Shown here in pieces: positions 1 to 8,852 of a stretch of 29,423 nt of DNA (position 1 is its first letter; each line of letters begins with the position of its first letter). This DNA comes from Chloroflexota bacterium (GTDB taxonomy: Bacteria; Chloroflexota; Anaerolineae; Anaerolineales; Anaerolineaceae). The position numbers and the translations under genes are program-made. The DNA is taken from the NCBI GenBank assembly GCA_023434145.1, contig JAEYTI010000040.1, positions 1 to 29,423 on the forward strand, written 5' to 3'. A model generated the notes under the pieces. That model was not told where the DNA came from, ran no database searches, and worked only from the letters and a program-made list of their open reading frames with translations.

Positions 1-57
1 GCCCTCACAAAACCCACAAAAACCGCCAAGCCTGAAGAGAATGGCCCTGCTGACGCT

Positions 58-1455
58 ATGACGATCAAAGACCGTATCGATGTGATCCGCCGCGCGCTGC
101 GCGAGTTTCTGGCCCTGCCGAGCCTGATCATCTTTCTGTTCATGCTGCTGGCGGTGATCGCGTATATGTTCGAGCGCAGCGAGCTGACGCTGTACTCGCC
201 CCTGCGCGATTTTTTGGAGGCCCGCATCTTCGCGGATGCGCAGGCTACCAGCGAACTGTTGAGCACCATAGCCGGCAGCATCATCACCGTCACCTCCATC
301 ACCATCACCTTGATGCTGCTGATCCTCCAGCAGACGGCCTCGACCATGTCGACGCAGGTGTTCGACCAGTTCCTGCGCCGCCGCTCCAACCAGATCTACT
401 TTGGATTTTTCATCGGCCTGGCGCTGTACACCCTCATCACCCTGGCGACGGTGGACGAGCCATTCAATCCGATCTTCGCCGCCGCCCTGGCTTACCTGAT
501 GACGGTCATCGCGCTGTACCTGCTGATTTTGCTGTTCTATTCCACCATCCACCAGATGCGCCCGCCGGTGATCATCCAGGCCATCCACGATCATACCCTT
601 TCGGCCCGCGAGCGCCAGCTTGAGCTGATCTTGCAAACGCGCCGCAAGCCCGACTTCACCGCCGGTGTGGTAGAGCCGGTGCCTGCCAACGCGCATGGGT
701 TTGTCACCCGCATCAACGCATTGGCGCTGGCAGAAATTGTACGCGATACCGACGCGGTAGGGGAGGTGGTGCTAAACGTCTCCATTGGCAGTTTTGTCGC
801 CTTTGGCGACCCGATCGCGGAGGTGCGGCTGGTGCAGGAGGCAGAGGACGAGACCGGCGAGAACGGTATTGATGCGGATGAGAAGCTTCAGCGGCGTGAA
901 AAGCTCCAGCGCCGCGTGCGGGGCGCGGTGTACCTGGAGCGCTCGCGCGATCTGACCTCGGACCCCGCCTACGGCATCGCGCAGTTGGAAAACATCGCCT
1001 GGACGGCCACTTCAACCGCCAAGTCGAACCCGAACCCCGGCCAGCAGGTGATCTATATTCTGCGCGACCTGATGGCGCGCTGGGGGGACGAAGAACCCCA
1101 CCAGGCCGAGAAGGACCCGCTGCCGGTAGTCTACAACGATAGCGTACTGCTCGATCTGCTGGGCGCGTTTGAGTCGCTGACGGTGGTGGCCTCCACGTCG
1201 AAGGAGCACCAGATCCTGGCGGAGGTGCTCAATGCCTTTTCTACACAGTACACGCGCCTGCCAGAGGCGTGGGTAGCCCCGGTGGAGGATGCGATTGATC
1301 GCATCCTCACCACTGCTGGGGAGCATACCCTCACCCGCACGCTGGAGGTGGCGCTGGCGCAGTTGTCCGAGGTGCTGGAAGCAGCGGAGCAAGCGGAACT
1401 GGCGCAGCGCGTGCAGGCTTTGCTAGATCGGATGCGCGTGCGGGGTAAAATTTAG
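58..1455 (+). CDS. DUF2254 family membrane protein
   Basis: This is a 465-residue predicted inner-membrane protein. About four hydrophobic segments lie in the N-terminal third (near residues 20-38, 66-90, 113-131 and 142-165), followed by a long soluble, acidic C-terminal part. The arrangement and the run with LLSTIAGSIITVTSITITL and QQTASTMSTQVFDQFLRRR match the DUF2254 family, whose function is unknown. The ATG at 58 gives a sensible N-terminus, but the reading frame stays open upstream to base 1, so the gene could begin before the window. Its TAG stop overlaps the stop of the convergent methyltransferase gene by a few bases. Family assignment is recognition by eye; function is not inferred. 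Confidence 0.85.
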   Translation: MTIKDRIDVIRRALREFLALPSLIIFLFMLLAVIAYMFERSELTLYSPLRDFLEARIFADAQATSELLSTIAGSIITVTSITITLMLLILQQTASTMSTQVFDQFLRRRSNQIYFGFFIGLALYTLITLATVDEPFNPIFAAALAYLMTVIALYLLILLFYSTIHQMRPPVIIQAIHDHTLSARERQLELILQTRRKPDFTAGVVEPVPANAHGFVTRINALALAEIVRDTDAVGEVVLNVSIGSFVAFGDPIAEVRLVQEAEDETGENGIDADEKLQRREKLQRRVRGAVYLERSRDLTSDPAYGIAQLENIAWTATSTAKSNPNPGQQVIYILRDLMARWGDEEPHQAEKDPLPVVYNDSVLLDLLGAFESLTVVASTSKEHQILAEVLNAFSTQYTRLPEAWVAPVEDAIDRILTTAGEHTLTRTLEVALAQLSEVLEAAEQAELAQRVQALLDRMRVRGKI

Positions 1456-2216
1456 TATTTCTCCGCCTCCACAATCCATTTTCCCGACTCTGCTGTCCAG
1501 GGCGACCGGTCATACGAGCCATACTCTTTTGTGATCCTGAACCCCGTGTCTTGCAGGAAGGCCGTTATTTCTTCTCGGGTGTAGATTTGCAGCGAGAAGT
1601 TGTGCGAGAACTGCTCCACCTGCGCCCCGCGCTGGATAAACACCTCCTGCTCGATGGTCACGCGGCGGGTAGGGGCGTCGTAGATCGTGCGGCCCTCTTT
1701 CCAGGTGCGGGTAAAGGTGGGATGGAGCCCGGTATCGGTGGGGGAGACGAACGTGTCGAACCGCCGCCGCTCGGTAGCCCAAGACTCTGCGGTTGGCTGC
1801 CACAGCTCCAGTGCCAGCCCGCCGCCCGGGTGCAGGTGACGGCCCACCGAGTGCAGCGCCGCGCGGAACGATTCCGGCGTAAGCAGGTGGTTGAAGTCTG
1901 ATGCAAAGGCAAAGTCATAGGCTGGCGGCTCCAACTGGAGCGCGGTTACGTTGCCAATGGTAAAGCGCAGCCCGGGCAGGTCTGCGTAGCGGCGGCGCCC
2001 TTCCGCAACCATCTCGGGGATCAGGTCTACAGCGGTTATGGTGAACCCGCGCCGCGCCAGGATGGCAGCCATCTCGCCGGTCGCCGCCATTAGTGCCAGC
2101 GCCCTGCGCCCGTATCTGCCTGCCAGCGCCTCCCAAAAGGCTGCCTCTTCCGTGCGGTCTCCGGCGAAATATGCCCACACTTCCGCGTGGCGCGCGTAGC
2201 TGTCCATACCTGCCAT
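1452..2216 (-). CDS. class I SAM-dependent methyltransferase
   Basis: The 254-residue product has the class I (Rossmann) methyltransferase layout. A glycine-containing motif I region (ALALMAATGEMAAILARRG, near residue 40-58) is followed by an acidic end of strand 2 (TAVDLIPEMV), a motif near FAFASDFNHLL, and the post-core segment LHPGGGLALELWQ. Motif I is unusual: the usual GCGTG reads MAATG here. The substrate cannot be told. The first ATG at 2216 has GGAG seven bases upstream; a second ATG three codons later is also possible. The gene is convergent with and overlaps the DUF2254 gene end. Binding of SAM is inferred from the fold. Confidence 0.8.
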   Translation of the reverse strand: MAGMDSYARHAEVWAYFAGDRTEEAAFWEALAGRYGRRALALMAATGEMAAILARRGFTITAVDLIPEMVAEGRRRYADLPGLRFTIGNVTALQLEPPAYDFAFASDFNHLLTPESFRAALHSVGRHLHPGGGLALELWQPTAESWATERRRFDTFVSPTDTGLHPTFTRTWKEGRTIYDAPTRRVTIEQEVFIQRGAQVEQFSHNFSLQIYTREEITAFLQDTGFRITKEYGSYDRSPWTAESGKWIVEAEKY

Positions 2217-2521
2217 ACCCTCTCTCCGTGAACGGTGCTGTTGTCAGATCGCCCTACCATGCACAGTATAAAGCCGGGTGCGCGGAAAACACAAGAGGGA
2301 GGATCCCTTCATTGGGATCGTTCTGTATGGCAATCTTTGCTAACCAATCGGAACCATCCCTCCTACGCTTGGCAGGCGGGCGAAGACCGCAATTCAGAGA
2401 AAAAGCACCCCGCGGAACTGTCAATTAGTACTAGATGAAATAGATAAACTTCTCTACAATAGTGTCACATATACCTCCTTGTTTCCAGGCTCCGTACAAT
2501 TTCAAAGGAACAACGCCAACA
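2217..2521. other. intergenic region between divergent genes
   Basis: About 305 bases separate the methyltransferase start from the preferred start of the delta-60 repeat protein. It should hold both promoters. A TACAAT hexamer at about 2454-2459 could be a -10 for the rightward gene, but I see no convincing -35. A weak GATCCC/GGGATC pair lies near 2300-2330. I see no other gene or repeat here. Confidence 0.4.
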
Positions 2522-4921
2522 ATGAACACCGATACCGTACCTTGCCGCAAGGCCTGCCGCCGCATTGGCCCAGGCCTGTTTCGCTGTACCTTCTTGCTGC
2601 TGGTTCTCCTGCTGTCACTGCTGCCTGTTTCGGCAGCCGTAGCCAAACCGGGCGACCTCGATCCAAACTTCCTCGAACCGAATCCCACCGGGACCGGGCC
2701 GGTTGGCCACGTCTATGCGGGGGCATCGGTTGTGCAGCCGGATGGGAAGATCATCGTCGGCGGCACGTTTACGTCGTTCACCGGGCAGCAGCGCTATAAG
2801 ATTGTCCGCCTCAACGCGGATGGTTCACTGGACGATGCGTTTGCGAAATATATGGTCCTCGACTATGGTGTTTCCGCGCTGGCCCTGCTTCCAGATGGGA
2901 AAATCCTCGTCGGCGGATCGTTTTACACGATCGGTTCCAGCACGCCCGTCAACCACATCATCCGGCTCAATAGTGATGGCACCCGCGATACAACGTTTCA
3001 ATCGCAAATCGTCGTTGTGACCGGAACGAACGCCACGATGGTGACCGTCATTGTGCCGCTGGCCGATGGTGATCTGCTGGTCGGCGGTAGATTCAGCAGC
3101 GTTGGCGGCGTTGCACGAGGGAACATCGCCCGCTTGAATGCCGATGGCTCGCTGGATGCCGCCTGGATGGATGGCGTAGCAGAGACTGGCACAAACGGCA
3201 TCGTAAACGCCATGCTCGTGCAGCCAGATGGCATGATTCTTATATCGGGCCAGTTTACCCAGGTCAATAATACGCCGCGCGGGCGACTCGCGCGCCTCGA
3301 ACCGCACGGCAGCCTCGATAATTCGTTTCTGTACACAGCAGAACCCGGCGCGAACGGCATGGTCCTGGCGCTGGCGCTCCAAATAGATGGCAAAGTGCTG
3401 GCGGGGGGTGACTTCACCACCATGAACGGTACGGCGCGCCCTTATCTGGCCCGCCTGAATAGTAATGGAACGGTGGACACCTCATTTCAACCGGAGTTTG
3501 GGCTACCGGATTACGTGCAGATCCGGTCGATCAACTGGTTGGGAGATGATGATCTACTCGTCACCGGCAGTTTTTCCAAGGCCAACGGCGCGGATCGCGC
3601 CAATATCGTGCGCCTGAACGCTGACGGCACAAACGACGCGAGTTTTCATGCCAACAATACCGGGACGGACCGCTCTATCACCCGGGCATTGATTCAGCCG
3701 GATGGAAAAATGATTCTTACCGGCACGTTTACCCGCGTAAACGGCATGAACCGCAACATGGTTGCCCGTCTAAACGCCAACGGCACGCTCGACACCAACT
3801 TCCTGATCGCAGGCGCAAACCACGAGGTGAACGCAGTCGCCGTGCAGCCAGCGGATGGCATGGTGCTCATTGGCGGGCGGTTCAACGTGGTGAACGGGTT
3901 GAAACAGACGGGCATTGCGCGGCTGAACCCGGACGGCACAGTCGATACACAATTCACTTTCGCATCCGGCGGCGGGGTGAGCGGTGGCGGCGGCAGAGTC
4001 AACACGATCGCCCTGCAGCCGGATGGCGGCATTCTGGTAGGCGGCAACTTCACCAAAGCAGGCCACCGCGACGCGGGAAACTTTGCCCGCTTTGACCAGT
4101 ACGGGAACCCCGACGCGACCTTCGATACCGGCGGGGCAAAGGGCACGGATGGCGAGGTGTACGGCATCGCGCTCCAGCCGGATGGCAAGATTCTTGTGGT
4201 TGGCAGCTTCCTGAACGCCGGTGAAGCGGCACGCAAGTACGTCGCCAGGTTCAACGCTAACGGAACACTGGATACCGCGTTTGTACCCGTCGACATTGAC
4301 AAGATGGTGTATGCCGTGGCCGTTCAGCCGGATGGCAAGATCATCATCGCCGGCGAGTTTGGCACGGTGGGCGGGCAGCCGCGCGGCAGGGTGGCGCGCC
4401 TGAATGCCGATGGCACCCTCGATGAAGGATACTTGAATGGGGTGACCGGCGCGCAAAACGTCGTCCGCACCGTCGATCTCGACCCGCAGGGCAATGCCAT
4501 CATCGGCGGCTGGTTCACCAGCGTGAACGGAGTGCCCTACAACCGCATCGCCCGCCTGAGCGTCACTGATGGTTCCCCAGATCCGGACTTCCTCAAGGAT
4601 CTGACCGGCCCGGATAACGGCATCCGCACGCTCGAAGTGCAGCCGAGTGGTTCAATCGTGATCGGCGGCGAGTTCTTCCAGGTCAACGGCACGCCGTGCA
4701 AGCAGCTTGCCATGCTCAACCCCAACGGCTCGCTCAACAGCAGCTTCAACTGCCAGGGGGCCACGGGCTTTGGCAACCAGGGCTGGCTGAATGATCTGGA
4801 AATGTACCGGGGCCGTATCATCATCGGCGGCGACTTCACCAAGGTGCAGGGCCAGGAGCGCGGGCGCGTGGCCGTGATGGATGGGTCCAACCGCATCTAC
4901 CTGCCCGCGATGGTGAAGTAA
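2522..4921 (+). CDS. secreted delta-60 repeat (beta-propeller-like) protein
   Basis: The 799-residue product starts with a basic stretch and a hydrophobic core (LLLVLLLSLLPVSAAVA) that looks like a signal peptide cleaved before KPGDLDPNF. The rest is about 14 tandem units of roughly 55 residues with the pattern QPDGKIIVGGTF...RLNADGSLDxxF, the delta-60 repeat, which is expected to form a beta-propeller-like or solenoid fold outside the cell. The C-terminus ends IYLPAMVK, a short hydrophobic tail common on exported Chloroflexota proteins (from memory). I prefer ATG 2522 to the upstream GTG at 2462 because it places the signal peptide correctly and has AAAGGA about 12 bases upstream. Ligand and role are unknown. 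Confidence 0.85.
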   Translation: MNTDTVPCRKACRRIGPGLFRCTFLLLVLLLSLLPVSAAVAKPGDLDPNFLEPNPTGTGPVGHVYAGASVVQPDGKIIVGGTFTSFTGQQRYKIVRLNADGSLDDAFAKYMVLDYGVSALALLPDGKILVGGSFYTIGSSTPVNHIIRLNSDGTRDTTFQSQIVVVTGTNATMVTVIVPLADGDLLVGGRFSSVGGVARGNIARLNADGSLDAAWMDGVAETGTNGIVNAMLVQPDGMILISGQFTQVNNTPRGRLARLEPHGSLDNSFLYTAEPGANGMVLALALQIDGKVLAGGDFTTMNGTARPYLARLNSNGTVDTSFQPEFGLPDYVQIRSINWLGDDDLLVTGSFSKANGADRANIVRLNADGTNDASFHANNTGTDRSITRALIQPDGKMILTGTFTRVNGMNRNMVARLNANGTLDTNFLIAGANHEVNAVAVQPADGMVLIGGRFNVVNGLKQTGIARLNPDGTVDTQFTFASGGGVSGGGGRVNTIALQPDGGILVGGNFTKAGHRDAGNFARFDQYGNPDATFDTGGAKGTDGEVYGIALQPDGKILVVGSFLNAGEAARKYVARFNANGTLDTAFVPVDIDKMVYAVAVQPDGKIIIAGEFGTVGGQPRGRVARLNADGTLDEGYLNGVTGAQNVVRTVDLDPQGNAIIGGWFTSVNGVPYNRIARLSVTDGSPDPDFLKDLTGPDNGIRTLEVQPSGSIVIGGEFFQVNGTPCKQLAMLNPNGSLNSSFNCQGATGFGNQGWLNDLEMYRGRIIIGGDFTKVQGQERGRVAVMDGSNRIYLPAMVK

Positions 4922-4926
4922 GAGAA

Positions 4927-4973
4927 GGTTCTCATCCCCCAATGCAGCGGAGCTGCATTGGGGGATGAGAACC
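4927..4973. terminator. perfect 22-bp hairpin between convergent genes
   Basis: Two perfectly complementary 22-base arms (4927-4948 and 4952-4973) flank a three-base loop. The hairpin starts six bases after the stop of the rightward gene and touches the stop codon of the leftward gene. It probably serves as a bidirectional terminator, though it has no clear T-tract. Confidence 0.7.
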
Positions 4974-5554
4974 TAATACAGCTTCTTGCCCTCTGCCAGC
5001 ATTTGCACGAACTTTTCGATGCGGCGGGCGCGGGTTTCCGGCCGTTTTGCGTCGTGGATCTGGTAGAGGACGGCATAGCGGTTGGTGCTGTTGAGCGTTT
5101 CGAAGAAGGCGCGCGCGGCTTCGTTCTGATCCAGCGCCGCGCGTAGATCGTCCGGCACTTCCATGTTCTTCGGGCTATCGTAGGCGGCGTCCCAGCGGCC
5201 ATCGGCTTTGGCCCGTTCGATCTCCGCCAGCCCGGCTGGGCGCATCATGCCCTCGGCGATCAGGCGCTCGGCCCGGCCGCAGTTGATCTTGCTCCATTTG
5301 CTGCGGGCGCGGCGCGGTGTGCATTTTTGAATGTGGTGGTTCTCGTCAAACTTCTTCGCCTGCCCGTCGATCCAGCCGTAGCACAGGGCCGCCAGCACCG
5401 CCTCTTCGTAGGTGACGCTGGGGATGCCCGAGCTTTTCTTCGCCACCTTAATCCACAATCCGTTGGCCGTGGCGTGATTTTCGTCTAACCACTGCTCAAA
5501 TTCGGCCTGTGACGAAAACGCCATGACCGGATAATCGCTTTTTTCCGTCTGCAT
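4973..5554 (-). CDS. YdeI/OmpD-associated family protein
   Basis: The 193-residue protein matches the YdeI/OmpD-associated family: an N-terminal FSSQAEFEQWLDENH segment, the conserved VTYEEAVLAALCYGWIDGQ motif (about residues 46-64), the basic TPRRARSKWSKIN segment, and a C-terminal RRIEKFVQMLAEGKKLY helix. Molecular function is not established; some relatives are named bacteriocin-protection proteins. The frame continues upstream to 5851, but ATG 5554 is chosen because AAGGAG lies five bases before it and family similarity begins there. It follows the squalene-cyclase-like gene on the same strand with a gap of about 70 bases. Confidence 0.82.
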   Translation of the reverse strand: MQTEKSDYPVMAFSSQAEFEQWLDENHATANGLWIKVAKKSSGIPSVTYEEAVLAALCYGWIDGQAKKFDENHHIQKCTPRRARSKWSKINCGRAERLIAEGMMRPAGLAEIERAKADGRWDAAYDSPKNMEVPDDLRAALDQNEAARAFFETLNSTNRYAVLYQIHDAKRPETRARRIEKFVQMLAEGKKLY

Positions 5555-5622
5555 CGTCTCTCCTTGTGGTGAAATTTTATTGTGGCTTACCCGAAGCGGG
5601 CAAGGGGATATTCGGGCGTGGC

Positions 5623-6465
5623 TTACCCCCAATCCTCCAGCCCGCCCAACAGCCCCAGCCGCTTCATCACGCTGATCGCCCCCACCGTTGCGGAGGCCGC
5701 GAACGCGGGACCATCCTCTGAGGCCCACGAGCCATCGGCTGCCTGCCTGCGGATCAGTTCCGCCAGCGCAAAGCGGATGAAGGGATGCTCCTGCGGCAGC
5801 CCGGCGCGGCTCAGACAGTCGAGCGCCCAAGAGATCTGTGAGTCGGCCCATTCAGTAGCGGGTAGGGCAAGCAAATAGGCGAGGATTTTTTCGGTCTCCT
5901 GCGCATAGCCACCACCCGAAGCCAGCAGAAATGCGCTTGCGCCCAGCCAGTTATTGTGCAGGTAGCCCGGTATGGCTCCGTCGGCGCGCTGGTGCGATGC
6001 GACGAAGGCCACCGCGCGGCTGAAGGCCGGGTCGGCAGGCCCCTGCACCAACCCAAACCAGTATGCGGCGTAAGTGGTCAGGTACAGGCGCGTCGAAAGC
6101 TCCCCCGGCACAATCCACGGCGGCAGGTCGTGCTCGGGCAGGGTGGGGTTCTCGTCCAGGCCGCCATCCGGCTGCTGCATGGCGCGCAGAAAGTCGAAGG
6201 CGCGGCGGGCATAGTCGCTGTCCATCATGCCCAGCTCCTCGAACTGCCACAGCGCGGTGAGCGTGCTGTCGACGGCGCTGGGCGTCTCGATCTTCGGGCG
6301 CGAGGGGAAGCCGCCATCCGCGCGCTGGCTGTCGATCAGCTTTTTGTACGACTCGAGCGCCGGAGGCTCGCCCATCAGCAAATACAGCAGCCGCGCCCGC
6401 TCGAGGATCGTGCCGTGCTCGGTCACGTATTGGATCGCGGCAGTAAGGTTGATCGTTTCGGTCAT
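5623..6465 (-). CDS. prenyltransferase/squalene-cyclase alpha-barrel repeat protein
   Basis: The 280-residue protein contains several QW-like repeats, seen as QRADGGFPSR, QQPDGGLDENP, QRADGAIPG and QAADGSWASEDGP spaced through the chain. These are typical of the alpha/alpha-barrel of squalene cyclases and protein prenyltransferase beta subunits. It is less than half the length of a true triterpene cyclase, and I see no DxDD-type catalytic motif, so it is probably a stand-alone repeat protein of unknown function. No Shine-Dalgarno is visible. A TATAAT sits seven bases before the ATG, suggesting a leaderless mRNA. It has no signal peptide. Confidence 0.7.
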   Translation of the reverse strand: MTETINLTAAIQYVTEHGTILERARLLYLLMGEPPALESYKKLIDSQRADGGFPSRPKIETPSAVDSTLTALWQFEELGMMDSDYARRAFDFLRAMQQPDGGLDENPTLPEHDLPPWIVPGELSTRLYLTTYAAYWFGLVQGPADPAFSRAVAFVASHQRADGAIPGYLHNNWLGASAFLLASGGGYAQETEKILAYLLALPATEWADSQISWALDCLSRAGLPQEHPFIRFALAELIRRQAADGSWASEDGPAFAASATVGAISVMKRLGLLGGLEDWG

Positions 6466-6472
6466 AGATTGG

Positions 6473-6478
6473 ATTATA
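6473..6478 (-). promoter_or_regulatory. -10 box of a putative leaderless promoter
   Basis: On the minus strand TATAAT lies seven bases before the ATG at 6465, so transcription would start at or next to the start codon. A weak TTGCAT -35 lies about 15 bases further upstream. Confidence 0.5.
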
Positions 6479-6503
6479 AACGCACCTGCGCGGATGCAAT
6501 ATG

Positions 6504-6571
6504 GTTTTTATGGAGTAAATCGTTCGTTGGGGGTGCAACCACCCCCAACGAACGATTTACTCCATAAAAAC
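6504..6571. terminator. perfect 32-bp hairpin, bidirectional terminator-like
   Basis: The 32-base arms (6504-6535 and 6540-6571) are perfectly complementary around the loop CAAC. The outer ends are GTTTTTA and TAAAAAC, giving T-runs on both strands. It lies 16 bases past the stop of the minus-strand membrane gene and just upstream of the promoter of the next gene. Confidence 0.75.
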
Positions 6572-6587
6572 TGAAAAGAGGCAGAAG

Positions 6588-7538
6588 TTATTCGACGCCG
6601 CCCTTCGCGGGCAGTAAATACGGCGCGTGTTCGCTCAATCTGCGGTGGCGGCGCCCGGGCGTGGCTACCAGCGCGTCGCTCGTTGGCAGATACGTCATGG
6701 TCGCCATTTGATGCCAGAAGCTGAGGAATGAGTACAGCAGCGACACGCCCAGGTTGTAAAACATCAACTGAATTACATCCCCATACTTCTCGTAGATCGT
6801 CACCTCGCCCCACTCATAGATGAAGTCAAACCGGGTAACGTAGGTAATATTTTTGATCTGCCCCGCGCTGAGGACCCTGCTGCGGAACGGATAGCGAAAC
6901 AGGATCGTATCCCCAAGGATCGAGACCGAGTAAGGGACTACGAACAGAACCCCTGAGAAAATGATCAGGCAGAGGCCCAGCAGGCTCATCAACGTCTGGC
7001 CGGTGCTGCTGGTAAGCGCGCCGTTGAATCCAAAAAATGCCAGTGCAATGAGGACCACAGCCAAAAAGATGGCGGGGATCGGGCTGATGGTGAAGGTCAG
7101 ATACTGGCCGGTGCGGAGTAGATCAGGGCGTGCATACATCAACAGGTGCAGCAGCACCGGCACGTTGCAGAAGGAAGAATTCACCCGGCAGGAGACATCA
7201 CCATTGTGATTGCGAATGATCAGATCGGAGCTCCACACGCTCCCACGCATTTCGGCAATATCGTCCCAGAAGAGAAACTGCACCGGACGAAACAGCCGGA
7301 AGATCGCGATTCCCTCCTGGTAGAGATAGAGATTATTGAAGGTCTCCAGAAAAATCCGCAGCGGGAAGATCAGGGCAAAACAAAGGCCCACGTATAGCAA
7401 GAGCATCGCATCCCATGGCCCCCAGCCGACATAAAGCGGCAGGAAAAAGAACGCTATCGGGATCAGGCAAAGCACAGCCATCCACCAGCGTTCAAAGCGT
7501 GAATGCCCGACAAAGTAGAGGTTTTTTTCGTCAATCAT
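6588..7538 (-). CDS. membrane protein with two PH-like segments
   Basis: The 316-residue protein shows two rounds of the same layout. A pair of hydrophobic helices (about residues 19-60) precedes a soluble part with LYLYQEGIAIFRLFRPVQFLFWDDIAEM. A second pair (about 150-205) precedes SVSILGDTILFRYPFRSRVLSAGQIKNITYV. The Y-x-G-I-x-F...I..W.DI pattern is like bacterial PH-domain membrane proteins. Function is unknown. The start at 7538 has no clear Shine-Dalgarno. The gene is followed by the long perfect hairpin at 6504-6571. Confidence 0.6.
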   Translation of the reverse strand: MIDEKNLYFVGHSRFERWWMAVLCLIPIAFFFLPLYVGWGPWDAMLLLYVGLCFALIFPLRIFLETFNNLYLYQEGIAIFRLFRPVQFLFWDDIAEMRGSVWSSDLIIRNHNGDVSCRVNSSFCNVPVLLHLLMYARPDLLRTGQYLTFTISPIPAIFLAVVLIALAFFGFNGALTSSTGQTLMSLLGLCLIIFSGVLFVVPYSVSILGDTILFRYPFRSRVLSAGQIKNITYVTRFDFIYEWGEVTIYEKYGDVIQLMFYNLGVSLLYSFLSFWHQMATMTYLPTSDALVATPGRRHRRLSEHAPYLLPAKGGVE

Positions 7539-7674
7539 CGCGGCGCTCGGCTTCAGTGTAATGGAATTGCAAGATCTATTTTGAGGGAGGTTTGATGATG
7601 ATGCAAGCCGGAAGGGCTGAGCAGTTGTGGGTGGCCTGGCGGCTGTAGCTCGCGCAGACCAAGTAGGCTAATAA

Positions 7675-7800
7675 AAACCAAGGCTGTGCGCGAGCGTCTG
7701 CCACCAGGCATAACGGTCGGCGAACCAAAGAGCCACAACAGCCCATCGGGAGAGGGGGGCGCGGTGGAACTGCGATATGGAGTGAGAATCCTATCCCTCC
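7675..7800. repeat. degenerate copy of the CCTCACCCCC-type intergenic element
   Basis: The segment around 7730-7790 (CCACAACAGCCCATCGGGAG, then GCGGTGGAACTGCGATAT) is clearly related to 25650-25690 in the intact element at 25454-25704. The segment near 7688-7712 (GAGCGTCTGCCACCAGGCAT) matches, in inverse orientation, DNA just beyond that element. The outer left terminus is missing, so this looks like a decayed or rearranged copy. It fills most of the gap between the membrane gene and the aldo/keto reductase gene. Confidence 0.6.
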
Positions 7801-8759
7801 GCCGACTTCCACTCGCTGGCCTGATCGATGGCCTGGATATCTTCCGCGCTGAGCTGCACGTCCACGGCCCCCAGCAGATCCTGCAATTGCTCGACTGTGT
7901 TGGCGCCGATGATGGGCGCGGTGATGGCGGGGCGGTGCAGCAGCCAGGCCAGCGCCATTTGCGCCACCGTGGCGTTATGGGCTTTGCCGCGCTCTTCCAG
8001 CAGGTCAATAAGCTGGAAGTTCTTCTCGGTGGCGTATTTTTGCAGCTCCTTGGCGCGCACGCTGTCGGGCGTGCTATTGCGGCGGTATTTGCCGGTGAGG
8101 AAGCCGGCTTGCAGCGGGCTGTACGGAATCACGCCCACGCCCTGGTCTAAACAAACCGCCTCGTGCTCGCGCTCGAAGTTGGCCCGCTTCACCAGGCTGT
8201 AGGGCGGCTGCGAGCTGATAAAGCGGTTGAGGTTATACTTCTCGCTGATCGCCATGGCTTTCATCAGGCGCCAGCCCGGCTCGTTCGAGCAGCCGATGTA
8301 ACGCACCTTGCCCGCGCGGATCAGGTCATCCAGCGCGCGCAGGGTTTCCTCCTGTGGGGTATCGTGGTGGGGCCAGTGCGTCTGGTACAGGTCGATGTAA
8401 TCGGTTTGCAGGCGGCGCAGGCTGTCTTCCACGGCTTTCATCACGTGGCCCCGGCTCAGGCCGTCGCCGTTGGGGCCATCCCACAGCCGCCCGTTGAACT
8501 TGGTTGCCAGCACGATCAGGTGGCGGTTGCCGCGCTCGTGCATCCAGCGCCCGATGATCGTCTCGCTCTCACCGCCCTTGTTGTTCTGGTACCAAGCGGA
8601 ATAGATGTCGGCGGTGTCGATGAAATTGCCGCCCGCCGCTGTAAACGCATCCATCACACGGAACGAGGCAGCCTCGTCCGCCGTCCAGCCAAACTGCATG
8701 GTGCCCAGGCACAGCGGTGAGACCTTTAAACCAGAATGACCCAGCCTGCGATACTGCAT
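7791..8759 (-). CDS. aldo/keto reductase
   Basis: The 322-residue protein is an NADPH-dependent aldo/keto reductase with a full-length TIM barrel. The catalytic tetrad is visible as D48 (NFIDTAD), Y53 (ADIY), K87 (LATK) and H128 (YQTHW). The C-terminal cofactor segment TAPIIGANTVEQL is also present. It is close to the general stress protein 69/YajO-like branch; its substrate is unknown. ATG 8759 is chosen over the in-frame upstream start because GAGGAGGGA lies five bases before it and the protein then starts with the typical MQYRRLGHSGLKVS. The kinase gene ends about 93 bases upstream. Confidence 0.92.
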   Translation of the reverse strand: MQYRRLGHSGLKVSPLCLGTMQFGWTADEAASFRVMDAFTAAGGNFIDTADIYSAWYQNNKGGESETIIGRWMHERGNRHLIVLATKFNGRLWDGPNGDGLSRGHVMKAVEDSLRRLQTDYIDLYQTHWPHHDTPQEETLRALDDLIRAGKVRYIGCSNEPGWRLMKAMAISEKYNLNRFISSQPPYSLVKRANFEREHEAVCLDQGVGVIPYSPLQAGFLTGKYRRNSTPDSVRAKELQKYATEKNFQLIDLLEERGKAHNATVAQMALAWLLHRPAITAPIIGANTVEQLQDLLGAVDVQLSAEDIQAIDQASEWKSAEG

Positions 8760-8803
8760 TGTATTCCCTCCTCTATGGTTTTTGGCTCTTATCGGGTGTG
8801 CGT

Positions 8804-8848
8804 GGGTTGTTTTGTCGGGCTGGCAGCGCCAACCCGGCAAAACAACCC
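8804..8848 (-). terminator. 21-bp hairpin after the multi-PAS kinase gene
   Basis: Two 21-base arms beginning GGGTTGTTTTG pair with two mismatches (one can form G:U in RNA) around the loop AGC. The hairpin begins four bases after the kinase stop codon on the minus strand, so it is probably its terminator. It resembles the perfect hairpins elsewhere in the window but has begun to diverge. Confidence 0.6.
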
Positions 8849-8852
8849 ATAC

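Noticed and set aside
1787..1806. CTGCGG and CCACAG half-sites resembling the ComA-type operator
   Set aside because: They are seven bases apart instead of four and lie inside the methyltransferase gene.
2650..4900. Regular repeats suggesting a tandem DNA repeat or CRISPR array
   Set aside because: The periodicity is at protein level (delta-60 units) with divergent DNA; there are no identical repeats separated by unique spacers.
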